A DNA stretch of 64,000 nucleotides from Prosthecomicrobium sp. N25 (GTDB taxonomy: Bacteria; Pseudomonadota; Alphaproteobacteria; Rhizobiales; Ancalomicrobiaceae): positions 206,342 to 270,341 of the forward strand of contig NZ_JBBCAT010000006.1 of the NCBI RefSeq assembly GCF_037203705.1, written 5' to 3'. The notes below the pieces were generated by a model, which saw only the letters and a program-made list of their open reading frames with translations, was not told where the DNA came from and made no database searches. The position numbers and the translations under genes were made by a program. Of this stretch, positions 1 through 8,203 are shown in pieces (position 1 is the stretch's first letter; the number at the start of each line of letters is the position of its first letter).

Positions 1-34
1 CGACGACCCGCTTCACGGGCACCAGTATCTTCAT
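1..34 (-). CDS. etfB: Electron transfer flavoprotein beta subunit, N-terminal 11 codons only
   Basis: The complement of the first 34 bases encodes MKILVPVKRVV, the characteristic N terminus of EtfB, and runs off the window edge. EtfB with EtfA accepts electrons from acyl-CoA dehydrogenases and passes them to ETF-ubiquinone oxidoreductase. A GGAG-like ribosome site lies just upstream on the minus strand. It follows the rhomboid gene by about 190 bases on the same strand, and the acyl-CoA dehydrogenase mcd lies 3 kb upstream, which is a natural electron donor. Only eleven residues are visible, but the match to this strongly conserved start is distinctive. Confidence 0.82.
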   Translation of the reverse strand, partial: MKILVPVKRVV

Positions 35-227
35 GGCTCTCCGCCCTGCTTTCGCTCGCTTCGGTCCGTGGCTGCCTGGAAGGCGGCCTCCCGACGTCCC
101 GGATACACGGGAACGGGCCGGACCGACTTTGCCGAACCCGACTTCGAAACGCGGCCGGACGCTACTGACGGCACCTTTCCAAGTCAATCGGCCGAAAGGA
201 CGCCGACGCCGCGGCCGATCCGCCGGC

Positions 228-935
228 TCAGGCCGGAATGTCGAGCTTGGGCTGCCGGTCGAGCAGCATCACCCCCGGCCGGCGGAAGACGAGCACCAGG
301 ATCGCCCCCGCGATCAGCCCGCCGACATGGGCCCACCACGCCACCGTGTCGTCCGGCTGGATCGCCACATTGTAGAACTGGAACGCGATCCAGGCGCCGA
401 GCGCCACCCAGGCCGGAATCGACAACGGAATGCGGCCGAGCGCCAGGACCCAGAGCTTCACGTGCGGGTGGAGCAGGAGATAGGCGGCCACGATGGCGGC
501 GATCGCCCCCGAGGCGCCGATCAGCGGCAGCCCGGAGGTCGGATGCGTGGCGATGTGCACGATCGCCGCGAAGGCCGCCGCCACCAGGTAGAAGAGCAGG
601 AACCTGACATGCCCGAAGGCGTCCTCGACATTGTCCCCGAACACCCAGAGGAACAGCATGTTGCCGAGGAGATGCATGAAGTCGCCGTGCAGGAACGCGT
701 AGGTGACCAGCGTCAGCGGCGCCGGCACGATCTCGTAGATCGCCGGCAGCCGGCGCGATCCCTCCACCACGCTCGGGATGACGCCGAACGAGACCGAAAC
801 CGCCTGCGCGACCCCTTCCACGGCGCCGTAGTTGACCGCCACGTGGATGAGACACGTCACCGCGATCAGCGTCCATGTCACGTAGGGCCGCAGGACATGG
901 CGAAGCGGGTTCGTGTCGTGGAGGGGAAGGAACAC
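228..935 (-). CDS. Rhomboid family intramembrane serine protease
   Basis: Rhomboids cleave transmembrane substrates inside the membrane using a Ser-His dyad. With the GTG start chosen here (235 residues) the protein opens with VFLPLHDTNPLRH, a typical alphaproteobacterial rhomboid start; a further 20 codons back to a TTG at 995 would be non-homologous. The catalytic serine is Ser142 in GASG and the histidine is His203 in WWAHVGG; the L1-loop HxxxxHxxxN pattern (His83, His88, Asn92) is also present. About six hydrophobic segments follow. It lies about 100 bases downstream of the adenosyltransferase gene and may be co-transcribed with it. The natural substrate is unknown. Confidence 0.9.
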   Translation of the reverse strand: MFLPLHDTNPLRHVLRPYVTWTLIAVTCLIHVAVNYGAVEGVAQAVSVSFGVIPSVVEGSRRLPAIYEIVPAPLTLVTYAFLHGDFMHLLGNMLFLWVFGDNVEDAFGHVRFLLFYLVAAAFAAIVHIATHPTSGLPLIGASGAIAAIVAAYLLLHPHVKLWVLALGRIPLSIPAWVALGAWIAFQFYNVAIQPDDTVAWWAHVGGLIAGAILVLVFRRPGVMLLDRQPKLDIPA

Positions 936-1034
936 GGGGGCCGGGTCTCCGGAGCGCGGGCGACCGCAGTGTAGTGACTGCCGCCCCCCGCGCAAGCCGA
1001 CGGGAGCCAGACGGCGGTCCCCGTCCGCGCGGCC

Positions 1035-1613
1035 CTATCGGTTCTTGCCCGGCACCCACAGAACGTCGCGCGTCCCCTTGTCGTTGACCCAGCGGGCCGC
1101 CACGAAGAGGAAGTCGGACAGGCGGTTCATGTAGTGGAGCGCCGGTGTCCCGACGACTTCCCCCGGCTCCGCCGCCAGGTGGACCATCAGCCGCTCGGCC
1201 CGCCGCGCCACGGTCCGCGCCTGGTGGAGCGCCGCCGCCGCCGCGGAGCCGCCCGGCAGCACGAAGGAGCGCAGCGGCTGCAGGTCCTTGTTGAGTTCGT
1301 CGATCTCGCTCTCGATCCGGGCGACCTGTGCCTCCGTGACGCGGATCGGCTCCCACTTCAGCTCGCGGCCCTCCGGGGTCGCGAGGTCGGCGCCGAGGTC
1401 GAAGAGGTCGTTCTGTATGCGCCCCAGCATGGCGTCGACGACCGGATGCGCCTCGGCGGTATGGAGCCGCGCCAGCCCCACCGTGGCGTTGGTCTCGTCG
1501 ACCGTCCCGTAGGCCTCCACCCGGAGGTCGTATTTTGGCCGCCGCTCGCCGGTCGAAAGGCCCGTGGTGCCGTCGTCGCCGGTGCGGGTGTAGATGCGGT
1601 TCAGGACGACCAT
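1035..1613 (-). CDS. Cob(I)yrinic acid a,c-diamide adenosyltransferase (PduO/ATR type)
   Basis: This 192-residue protein carries the PduO-type adenosyltransferase features: the N-terminal ATP-binding TRTGDDGTTGLSTGERRPK segment, the YGTVDETNA motif around residue 36, and the conserved C-terminal helix LMNRLSDFLFVAAR-like segment (here MNRLSDFLFVAARW). It converts cob(I)alamin to adenosylcobalamin, the cofactor of methylmalonyl- and ethylmalonyl-CoA mutases. GGAGGA lies about seven bases before the ATG, supporting the start. The 63-residue membrane protein gene ends 17 bases upstream, so the two are probably co-transcribed. Placement between etfB and mcd fits the ethylmalonyl-CoA pathway. Confidence 0.93.
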   Translation of the reverse strand: MVVLNRIYTRTGDDGTTGLSTGERRPKYDLRVEAYGTVDETNATVGLARLHTAEAHPVVDAMLGRIQNDLFDLGADLATPEGRELKWEPIRVTEAQVARIESEIDELNKDLQPLRSFVLPGGSAAAAALHQARTVARRAERLMVHLAAEPGEVVGTPALHYMNRLSDFLFVAARWVNDKGTRDVLWVPGKNR

Positions 1614-1630
1614 CGGGGATTCCTCCGGGT

Positions 1631-1822
1631 TCAGCGGCCCATCAGCCAGATGGTGATCATGATGATGACGATCGCGCCGAACTGCAGCAGGACACGCGCG
1701 CGCATCAGCTTCTGCGACAGGTTCGGACTGCCGCCGCGCGCCATGTTGAAGAGCCCCCAGACCAGCACGATGCCGACGGCGCCGATCGCGAAGGGCACGA
1801 GATTGTAGAACAGGATCGCCAT
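1631..1822 (-). CDS. Twin-transmembrane small protein (HIG1-like)
   Basis: A 63-residue protein with two hydrophobic helices (roughly residues 5-24 and 43-61) joined by a short basic loop with SPNLSQKLMRARVLLQ. This is the layout of alphaproteobacterial twin-transmembrane proteins of the HIG1 family, which are associated with respiratory complexes in other systems. The start at MAILFYNLV gives a protein of the family's usual size; an upstream extension of 28 residues is Pro/Arg-rich and non-hydrophobic, so it was not used. It sits immediately upstream of the adenosyltransferase gene. Function here is not known. Confidence 0.8.
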   Translation of the reverse strand: MAILFYNLVPFAIGAVGIVLVWGLFNMARGGSPNLSQKLMRARVLLQFGAIVIIMITIWLMGR

Positions 1823-1977
1823 GCAGGACGGACTCGGCTGGCGTGGACGGGCGGCCGGCTGGCCGGTCGGATGCGGACGTTGACCATGGGACGGGCCCGC
1901 CCGCAAGGGGCGACGTCCGATACGGCCCGAACGCGCGGGCGGATCGCGCGCTCCCGCGTCACCCGGTCACGGCGGCG

Positions 1978-2817
1978 TCACTGCTCGGAGTCGGAGACGC
2001 GCCCGAGGCCCCAGACGAGCAGCCTGTCCGGCAGGACGCGTCGCGCCCAGCCCATCAACACGGTCGGGGTCGTGACCGCATAGTAGGGCCGCGGGTTCGG
2101 GCTCTCCAGCGCGTGGATCAGCTTGGCCAGGACCGCCTCGGGCGGCAGCTTGAAGCGGTTCGCCCCGCCCTTCGCCATGCGCTCGAGCCGGCGCCGGTAG
2201 ACCTCCCGGTGCGCCGACCCCTCGATGTCGATGGTGGCGTGGAAGCGCGCCATGGAGTGCTCGACGAAGCGCGACGCGATCGGCCCCGGCCGGATGGTGG
2301 AGACCCGGATGCCCGAGCCGTCGAGCTCCTGCCGGAGCGTATCGGTCAGCCCTTCCAGGGCGAACTTGGAGGCGATGTAGGCACCCCGGTACTTCAGCGC
2401 CACGATCCCCAGGATCGACGAGCACTGCACGATCCGCCCCGAGCCCCGCGCCCGCATGGCCGGAACGACACGACGTGTCAGGTCGTGCCAGCCGAACAGG
2501 TTCGCCTCGAACTGCGCCCGAAGGAGATCGGTCGATAGGTCCTCCAGGGCCCCAGGCTGCCCGTAGGCGCCGTTGTTGAAGAGGGCGTCGAGCCGCCCGT
2601 CGGTGCGCGCCAGCACGGCGTCGGCTGCGGCCGCGATGCTCGCCGGGTCAGCGTAGTCGAGATGTACCGTTTCGAGACCGAGCCGATCCAGGGCGGCCAG
2701 GTCCTCGGGCTTGCGGGCCGTCGCGAAGACGCGCCAGCCGCGGGCCTTCAGCCCGAGGGCGGCGGTGCGGCCGATGCCGGACGAACAGCCGGTGACGAGG
2801 ACGGAGCGGAGGGTCAT
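1978..2817 (-). CDS. Short-chain dehydrogenase/reductase (SDR family)
   Basis: A 279-residue classical SDR: the cofactor site TGCSSGIG lies near residue 10, NNGAYG near residue 87, the catalytic serine in the CSSILG segment and the YIASK active-site Tyr-Lys near residue 149. A PGPIASRF segment follows, as usual. The NAD(P)(H) preference and substrate cannot be read from the sequence. The ATG start is MTLRSVLVTG; a GTG two codons earlier is possible. The gene stands alone between mcd and the small membrane-protein gene, with about 155 bases to the latter. Confidence 0.92.
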   Translation of the reverse strand: MTLRSVLVTGCSSGIGRTAALGLKARGWRVFATARKPEDLAALDRLGLETVHLDYADPASIAAAADAVLARTDGRLDALFNNGAYGQPGALEDLSTDLLRAQFEANLFGWHDLTRRVVPAMRARGSGRIVQCSSILGIVALKYRGAYIASKFALEGLTDTLRQELDGSGIRVSTIRPGPIASRFVEHSMARFHATIDIEGSAHREVYRRRLERMAKGGANRFKLPPEAVLAKLIHALESPNPRPYYAVTTPTVLMGWARRVLPDRLLVWGLGRVSDSEQ

Positions 2818-2906
2818 GGGCACGTCCGGGCGGGGGGTGCGGAAGCCGGGACGAGACCACGATCGCGGGCCGCCATCAAGCCGCGCGGGGGCCCCGGAAA
2901 TGACAA

Positions 2907-2933
2907 GAGCCGGTCGGTGGGACCGACCGGCTC
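2907..2933 (-). terminator. Strong inverted repeat between mcd and the SDR gene
   Basis: A perfect 12-bp stem (GAGCCGGTCGGT / ACCGACCGGCTC) closes a GGG loop. It lies 170 bases after the mcd stop on the minus strand. On that strand it is followed only by TTGTCATTT, so the T-run is weak; it may be a terminator for mcd or an mRNA-stabilising hairpin. Confidence 0.45.
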
Positions 2934-3105
2934 CGTCATGGAGTATGCAATGACCGTGTGAATGTTTTCTCGCACAGTCATCCTTCCTTCACAACACGAA
3001 AGCTTCCGGACGGTTAATCCGAGGGGCCCCCGAGTCCGGCATTCCGTTAACCTTGGAGCATAGTTTTATTTGAATGCTTGATATGCTGGGGACGCGGCCG
3101 GGCGA

Positions 3106-4791
3106 TCAGTTGGCCCCGTCGAGCAGCCGTCGCGCGATCACCTGGGCCTGGATCTCGGCCGCCCCCTCGAAGATGTTGAGGATGCGGGCGTCGCAGAGCA
3201 CGCGGCTGACCGGGTACTCGAGCGCGAAGCCGTTGCCGCCGTGGATCTGCAGGGCGTTGTCGGCGGCCGCCCAGGCGACGCGCGCGCCGAGCAGCTTGGC
3301 CATGCCGGCCTCCAGGTCGCAGCGCTTGTCGTGGTCCTTCTGGCGCGCCGCGAAATAGGTGAGCTGGCGGGCGATCATGACCTCGACCGCCATCATGGCG
3401 AGCTTGTCGGCCACCCGCGGGAACTCGATCAGCGCCTTGCCGAACTGGACGCGGTCCTGGGCATACTTGAGCCCGAGATCGAGCGCCGACTGCGCCACGC
3501 CGACCGCCCGGGCGGCCGTCTGGATGCGCGCGGACTCGAAGGTCTGCATGAGCTGCTTGAAGCCCTGCCCCTCGACGCCGCCGAGCAGGTTGCCGGCCGG
3601 CACCTCGAAGCCGTCGAACGCGATCTCGTATTCCTTCATGCCGCGGTAGCCGAGCACCTCGATCTCCCCGCCCGACATCCCCTTGGCCGGGAACGGCTCC
3701 GCGTCCGTGCCTCGCGGCTTCGGCGCGAGCAGCATGGAAAGGCCCTTGTAGCCGGGCTCCGCCGGATTGGTCCGCACGAGCAGCGTCATCAGGTCGGCGC
3801 GCACCGGATGCGTGATCCAGGTCTTGTTGCCGCTGACCTTGTAGACGTCGCCCTCGCGCACCGCCCGGGTGCGCAGGGAGCCGAGGTCAGAGCCGGTGTT
3901 GGGCTCGGTGAAGACCGCCGTCGGCAGAACCTCGCCCGAGGCGATGCGCGGCAGCCACTCGGCCTTCTGCTCCTCGGTCCCGCCGCCGAGAATGAGTTCG
4001 GCCGCGATCTCCGAGCGCGTCCCCAGCGAGCCGACGCCGATATAGGCGCGCGACAGCTCCTCGGAGACGACGCACATGGACTCCTTGCCGAGCCCCAGGC
4101 CGCCGAAGTCCTCGGGAATCGTCAGGCCGAAGACGCCGAGCTCGGCGAGCTTTCCGATCACCTCGAGGGGGATGTAGTCGTTCTTCAGGTGCCACTCGTG
4201 GGCGTGCGGCAGCACCTCGTCGACCGCGAACTTGCGCATCTCGACCCGGAACTGCGCGAGCGTGTCGTCGAGCCCGTCCTCGCCGACCGTGAGCTTGCCG
4301 GCGTCCCGCCGCATGGCGGCGGTCAGCACGGCGCGGTTCTCGGCCGTGTTGCCGGTGGCGACGAGCCGCGCGACCTCGGGCGTGTCGAGGACCGCGAGGT
4401 CGCCCTTGGAGAGGCCGAGGTCGGACGGGCGAACGATCTCGCCCTGGTTCATCGGAATGCCGCCCTGGACCTGTTCCAGGTACTCGCCGAAGGCGATGCG
4501 GACGATCGCCTCCTCGACGGGCCCGAACTTGCCCTCCGGCTCGAGCCGCTCCGCATAGGCCGCCATCTCGCGCAGGGCCTCGACGTAAGTCGCCAGCCAG
4601 GCGAGGCCATGGGCGGCACGCTGCTCGCGGTCGACCAGGTCCCCGGAAATCCTGCCGCCGCGCTCGACCCGCGTCCGGACCCGCGCCCGGGCGCTGGCGA
4701 TGAGCACGTCGAGCGCCTCGACGGCCGCGCGGGCGTCGGCGATGAGGGTAGCCGGGCTGGCGGCGGGCGAAACGGGCATGGCGAGGGTCAT
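3106..4791 (-). CDS. mcd: (2S)-methylsuccinyl-CoA dehydrogenase (acyl-CoA dehydrogenase family)
   Basis: A 561-residue acyl-CoA dehydrogenase with an N-terminal extension of about 150 residues before the usual domain, which begins near MRKFAVDEVLPHAHEWH. That extension and length are characteristic of Mcd, the ethylmalonyl-CoA pathway enzyme that oxidises (2S)-methylsuccinyl-CoA to mesaconyl-CoA with ETF as acceptor. FAD/acyl-CoA features seen include FGLTIPEDFGGLG, the TEPNTGSDLGS motif, GNKTWITH, and the C-terminal IHGGNGF and NIFEGAAEIQ segments. GGGAGG lies six bases before the ATG of MTLAMPVS, which decides the start; the ATG two codons earlier has no spacing. An ordinary acyl-CoA dehydrogenase with an extension remains possible. 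Confidence 0.85.
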   Translation of the reverse strand: MTLAMPVSPAASPATLIADARAAVEALDVLIASARARVRTRVERGGRISGDLVDREQRAAHGLAWLATYVEALREMAAYAERLEPEGKFGPVEEAIVRIAFGEYLEQVQGGIPMNQGEIVRPSDLGLSKGDLAVLDTPEVARLVATGNTAENRAVLTAAMRRDAGKLTVGEDGLDDTLAQFRVEMRKFAVDEVLPHAHEWHLKNDYIPLEVIGKLAELGVFGLTIPEDFGGLGLGKESMCVVSEELSRAYIGVGSLGTRSEIAAELILGGGTEEQKAEWLPRIASGEVLPTAVFTEPNTGSDLGSLRTRAVREGDVYKVSGNKTWITHPVRADLMTLLVRTNPAEPGYKGLSMLLAPKPRGTDAEPFPAKGMSGGEIEVLGYRGMKEYEIAFDGFEVPAGNLLGGVEGQGFKQLMQTFESARIQTAARAVGVAQSALDLGLKYAQDRVQFGKALIEFPRVADKLAMMAVEVMIARQLTYFAARQKDHDKRCDLEAGMAKLLGARVAWAAADNALQIHGGNGFALEYPVSRVLCDARILNIFEGAAEIQAQVIARRLLDGAN

Positions 4792-4921
4792 CGGCATCCT
4801 CCCGGGCGGCGGCTCCGCCGGCTCTTCGTCACTGTTGCAGCGCGAAAATATGCCGGAGTCGGCAATCCGCAAGCCGTCCTTTCGGAGGCCTTTCGACGCG
4901 GGGCCGCGCCGCCGGGCCGGC

Positions 4922-5806
4922 CTAGCGCCGGCTCGCCAGGGCCACGCCCACAACCGTGAGCGCCATGCCGGCGATCTGGATCGGCATGAGCGTCTCGCCC
5001 AGCACCGCCCAGGCCTGCAGGGCCGCGGTCGGCGGGATCAGGTAGATGAGGGTCGCGGCCCGCGAGACTTCGCCCCGCCGGATCAGCAGGAGGAGGAGCG
5101 CAATGGCGCCGATCGACAGGGCGAGCACCGACCAGGCGAGCGCATAGAAGAGTTCCGGCACCGGGTCGAGCCGCATGTCCTCCAGGAGGAACGCCGCCGG
5201 CAGCGTCACCAGGAAGGCGCCGGCATATTGCAGCGCCGCGATGGCCCGGAGGTCGCCGCCCTGGAGATGACGTTTCTGGTAGAAGGTTCCGGCCGTCACC
5301 GCCACCATGGCGGCCACGTTCACCGCGACCGGAAGCAGGATCACGCCGAGCGGAGCCCCGCCGGCCGCCGCGAGCTTTGGCGACAGCGCGATCAGGAGTC
5401 CCACGAAGCCGAGCCCGATCCCGGCCCACCGCCAGGCATCGAGCTTCTCGCCCAGGAGCCGCGGCGCGAGCAGCGCGGTGAGCAGCGGCTGCACGGCGGC
5501 GATCAGGGCCGACAGGCCCGCAGGGATGCCGTGCGCGATGGCCCACCACACCCCGCCGAGATAGATCGCGTGCAGGAGCACACCGGAGACGAGCCCGTGC
5601 CGGACCAAGTCCCGGTTGCGCGGCAGCATGACGCCGGAGAGCCGCGCAAAGACGACGATCACGACCGTCGCCACCGCGTAGCGAAGCGACAGGAAGGTCA
5701 GCGGATCGGCATGCGGGGCCGCATAGCGCGCCACCACCCATCCCGTGCTCCAAAGGAGCACGAACACGACGGGCACGAGGGCGAGGCCGAGGCTGCGGAG
5801 GGTCAT
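4922..5806 (-). CDS. DMT superfamily transporter (EamA domains)
   Basis: A 294-residue polytopic membrane protein with about ten hydrophobic helices and two EamA repeats, the size of drug/metabolite transporters. Visible landmarks are LLWSTGWVVARYAAPHADPL in helix 1, the second-repeat GTFYQKRH region and the closing LGETLMPIQIAGMALTVVGV segment typical of this family. Substrate is not predictable. It is the last gene of the minus-strand carbohydrate cluster, about 86 bases after the Gfo/Idh stop, so it could export a metabolite of that pathway, or simply be a neighbour. Confidence 0.9.
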   Translation of the reverse strand: MTLRSLGLALVPVVFVLLWSTGWVVARYAAPHADPLTFLSLRYAVATVVIVVFARLSGVMLPRNRDLVRHGLVSGVLLHAIYLGGVWWAIAHGIPAGLSALIAAVQPLLTALLAPRLLGEKLDAWRWAGIGLGFVGLLIALSPKLAAAGGAPLGVILLPVAVNVAAMVAVTAGTFYQKRHLQGGDLRAIAALQYAGAFLVTLPAAFLLEDMRLDPVPELFYALAWSVLALSIGAIALLLLLIRRGEVSRAATLIYLIPPTAALQAWAVLGETLMPIQIAGMALTVVGVALASRR

Positions 5807-5892
5807 GCGCCGAGCCCTAGCCGGCCGACGGGTCGACCGCAACCGCGCCCTCGGCATTTCTCCTGTGCCGCCGCCGACCGCACGCGGCGCGC

Positions 5893-7062
5893 TCAGACCT
5901 CCGTCCAGACCCCGCCCGCCCGCGACGACCGGATGGAGGCCGACACGAACCTGAGCCCCCGCAGCCCCGCGTCGATGCCCGGCACGAGCCCCGCATCCGG
6001 CCGGCCTCCGCCGCGCGCCGCCACGATGGCGTCGGCGATCTCGTCGTAGAGGGTCGCGAAGGCCTCGAGATAGCCCTCCGGATGGCCCGCCGGGATGCGC
6101 ACCAGCCCCGAGGAGGCCGCGGTCGCGCCGTTGCCGGCCCGCGTCACGATGCGGGTCGTGTCGCCGAAGGGTGAGTAGAGGAGTTCGTTCGGGTTTTCCT
6201 GGCCCCAGCGGATCGAGCCCTTCGAGCCGTAGATGCGGATCCGGAGCCCGTTTTCGTGCCCGGGCGCGACCTGGCTGACCCAGAGCGAGCCCCGCGCGCC
6301 CGAGGCGAAGCGGAGCAGGATCTGGGCGTTGTCGTCGACCGGCCGGCCCTCCACGAAGCTCGTCAGGTCGGCGGCCAGCGACGCCACCGTGTCGCCGGTG
6401 ATGAACTCGGCGAGGTTGAACGCATGGGTTCCGATGTCGCCGATGGCGCCGCCCGCGCCCGAGCGCGCCGGGTCGGTCCGCCATTCCGCCTGCTTGTGGC
6501 CCGTGTCCTCGAGCTTCTCGGTCAGCCAGTCCTGCACATATTCGGCCTGCACGGTCCGGATCGTCCCGAGCGCCCCGGAGGCGACCAGCGCCCGCGCCTC
6601 GCGCACCAGCGGATAGGCCGTGTAGTTGTACGTGACCGCGAAGAGACGCGCGCTCCCCCGCACCACCGGCTCCAGCGACAAGCCCGCCTCCAGGCTGTCG
6701 GCGAGCGGCTTGTCGCAGATCACGTGCAGCCCCGCCTCCAGCGCGGCGCGCGCCGCCGGCACGTGCACGTGGTTCGGCGTAACGATCACGACCGCCTCGA
6801 TGCCGTCCGGCCGCCCCGCCTCGCCGGCCATCATGGCCGCGAAGTCGGGATAGCTGCGCTCGTCCGCCAGCCCGAGCGCCCGGCCGGAGCGCCGGGCCTT
6901 CTCGGCACTCGACGAGAGCGCGCCGGCGACCAGCGCGAAGCGCCCGTCGAGGCGGGCTGCGATGCGGTGCACGGCGCCGATGAAGGCGCCTTCGCCGCCG
7001 CCGATCATGCCGTAGCGGACCGGGCGGGCGGCATCCTTCTCCGAAGCGGCTTCGATGGTCAT
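5893..7062 (-). CDS. Gfo/Idh/MocA family oxidoreductase (second of the cluster)
   Basis: A 389-residue NAD(P)-dependent sugar oxidoreductase. The Rossmann motif YGMIGGGEGAFIGAVHR starts near residue 17, VTPNHVHVPAA near residue 93, and the catalytic CDKPLADS (lysine of EKP type) near residue 115; GDIGTHAFNL in the C-terminal domain supplies the usual Asp/His. Such enzymes oxidise polyols or sugars to keto forms. The ATG overlaps the stop of the upstream isomerase gene by four bases (ATGA), so the two are translationally coupled and probably act in sequence. The exact substrate is unknown. Confidence 0.92.
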   Translation of the reverse strand: MTIEAASEKDAARPVRYGMIGGGEGAFIGAVHRIAARLDGRFALVAGALSSSAEKARRSGRALGLADERSYPDFAAMMAGEAGRPDGIEAVVIVTPNHVHVPAARAALEAGLHVICDKPLADSLEAGLSLEPVVRGSARLFAVTYNYTAYPLVREARALVASGALGTIRTVQAEYVQDWLTEKLEDTGHKQAEWRTDPARSGAGGAIGDIGTHAFNLAEFITGDTVASLAADLTSFVEGRPVDDNAQILLRFASGARGSLWVSQVAPGHENGLRIRIYGSKGSIRWGQENPNELLYSPFGDTTRIVTRAGNGATAASSGLVRIPAGHPEGYLEAFATLYDEIADAIVAARGGGRPDAGLVPGIDAGLRGLRFVSASIRSSRAGGVWTEV

Positions 7063-8120
7063 CGGCCGATCCCCAGGACACGGTTGTTGAGGGACGCATC
7101 GGCGCCGGAGGCCGCGAAGTCGTCGAAGGCCTTCTCGGTGACGCGGATGATATGGCTGGCGATGAAGGGCGCGCCCTCGGCCGCCCCGTCCTCCGGATGC
7201 TTCAGGCAGCATTCCCATTCGAGCACCGCCCAGCCGTCGTAGCCGTAGCCGGCGAGCCTGGAGAAGATGCCCGAGAAGTCGACCTGCCCGTCGCCGACCG
7301 ACCGGAACCGCCCCGCGCGGTTCAGCCAGGGCTGGAACCCCGAGTAGACGCCCTGGCGCCCCGTCGGGTTGAACTCGGCGTCCTTCACGTGGAAGGCGTA
7401 GATCCGCTCGTGGTAGATGTCGATGAAGTCGAGATAGTCGAGCTGCTGCAGCAGGAAGTGCGAGGGATCGTAGTTGATCCCGCAGGCCTGGTGCCCGCCG
7501 ACCGCGTCCAGGAACATCTCGAAGGTCGCCCCGTCGAAGACGTCCTCGCCCGGATGGATCTCGAAGCCGACCCGGACCCCGTTCTCCTGCATGGCGTCGA
7601 GGAGCGGCCGCCAGCGCCGGCCGAGCTCCGCAAAGGCCGTCTCGATCAGTCCCGCCGGGCGCTGCGGCCACGGATACAGGAACGGCCACGCGAAGGCACC
7701 CGGGAAGGAGACGTGGGCGGTGAGCCCCAGCCGGCGCGAGGCCTGCGCGGCGAGGCGGACCTGCTCCTCCGCCCAGGCCCGCCGGGCGGTCGGATTGCCC
7801 CGGACGTTAGCCGGCGCGAATCCGTCGAACAATTCGTCATAGGCCGGGTGCACGGCGACGAGCTGGCCCTGCAGATGGGTCGAGAGCTCCGTGATCGCGA
7901 CCCCGTTCCCGGCCGCGATCCCCTTCAGCTCGTCGCAATAGTCCTGCGAGGACGCCGCCTTGGCGAGGTCGATCAGGCGCCCGTCCCAGGTCGGCACCTG
8001 GACGCCCTTGTAGCCGAGCTCGCCGGCCCACCGGGTCATGCCCTCGAAGCTGTTGAAGGGCGGCGCGTCGCCCGCGAACTGGGCGAGGAAGATCCCCGGT
8101 CCCTGGATGGTGGCAGGCAT
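7059..8120 (-). CDS. Sugar phosphate isomerase/epimerase-like TIM barrel (AP-endonuclease 2 fold), longer form
   Basis: A 353-residue xylose-isomerase-like TIM-barrel protein. Metal-binding candidates are seen at FEIHPGED (Glu), NYDPSHFLLQ (Asp, His), FHVKDAEF (His, Asp) and VLEWEC (Glu), the four-site pattern of this fold. GGGAGC about six bases before the ATG supports the start. It overlaps the downstream Gfo/Idh gene by four bases, an arrangement seen repeatedly in pathways that isomerise keto-sugars after oxidation. It differs clearly from the shorter isomerase at 9397-10152, so the cluster has two different barrels. Confidence 0.9.
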   Translation of the reverse strand: MPATIQGPGIFLAQFAGDAPPFNSFEGMTRWAGELGYKGVQVPTWDGRLIDLAKAASSQDYCDELKGIAAGNGVAITELSTHLQGQLVAVHPAYDELFDGFAPANVRGNPTARRAWAEEQVRLAAQASRRLGLTAHVSFPGAFAWPFLYPWPQRPAGLIETAFAELGRRWRPLLDAMQENGVRVGFEIHPGEDVFDGATFEMFLDAVGGHQACGINYDPSHFLLQQLDYLDFIDIYHERIYAFHVKDAEFNPTGRQGVYSGFQPWLNRAGRFRSVGDGQVDFSGIFSRLAGYGYDGWAVLEWECCLKHPEDGAAEGAPFIASHIIRVTEKAFDDFAASGADASLNNRVLGIGR

Positions 8121-8203
8121 GCATTGCTCCCTTGCGCGTCGACATCGTTCTTAGTCGTGCGGCCGGGCCCGCGGTCCGGCCGCCTGTCTCCGTCCGGCGC
8201 GGA

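Noticed and set aside
184..1356. Minus-strand frame spanning the rhomboid and adenosyltransferase genes
   Set aside because: Out of frame with two real proteins; Arg/Gly/Pro-rich translation typical of a shadow.
3241..4959. Long open frame antisense to mcd
   Set aside because: It is a shadow of the mcd codons; no ribosome site or recognisable motif.
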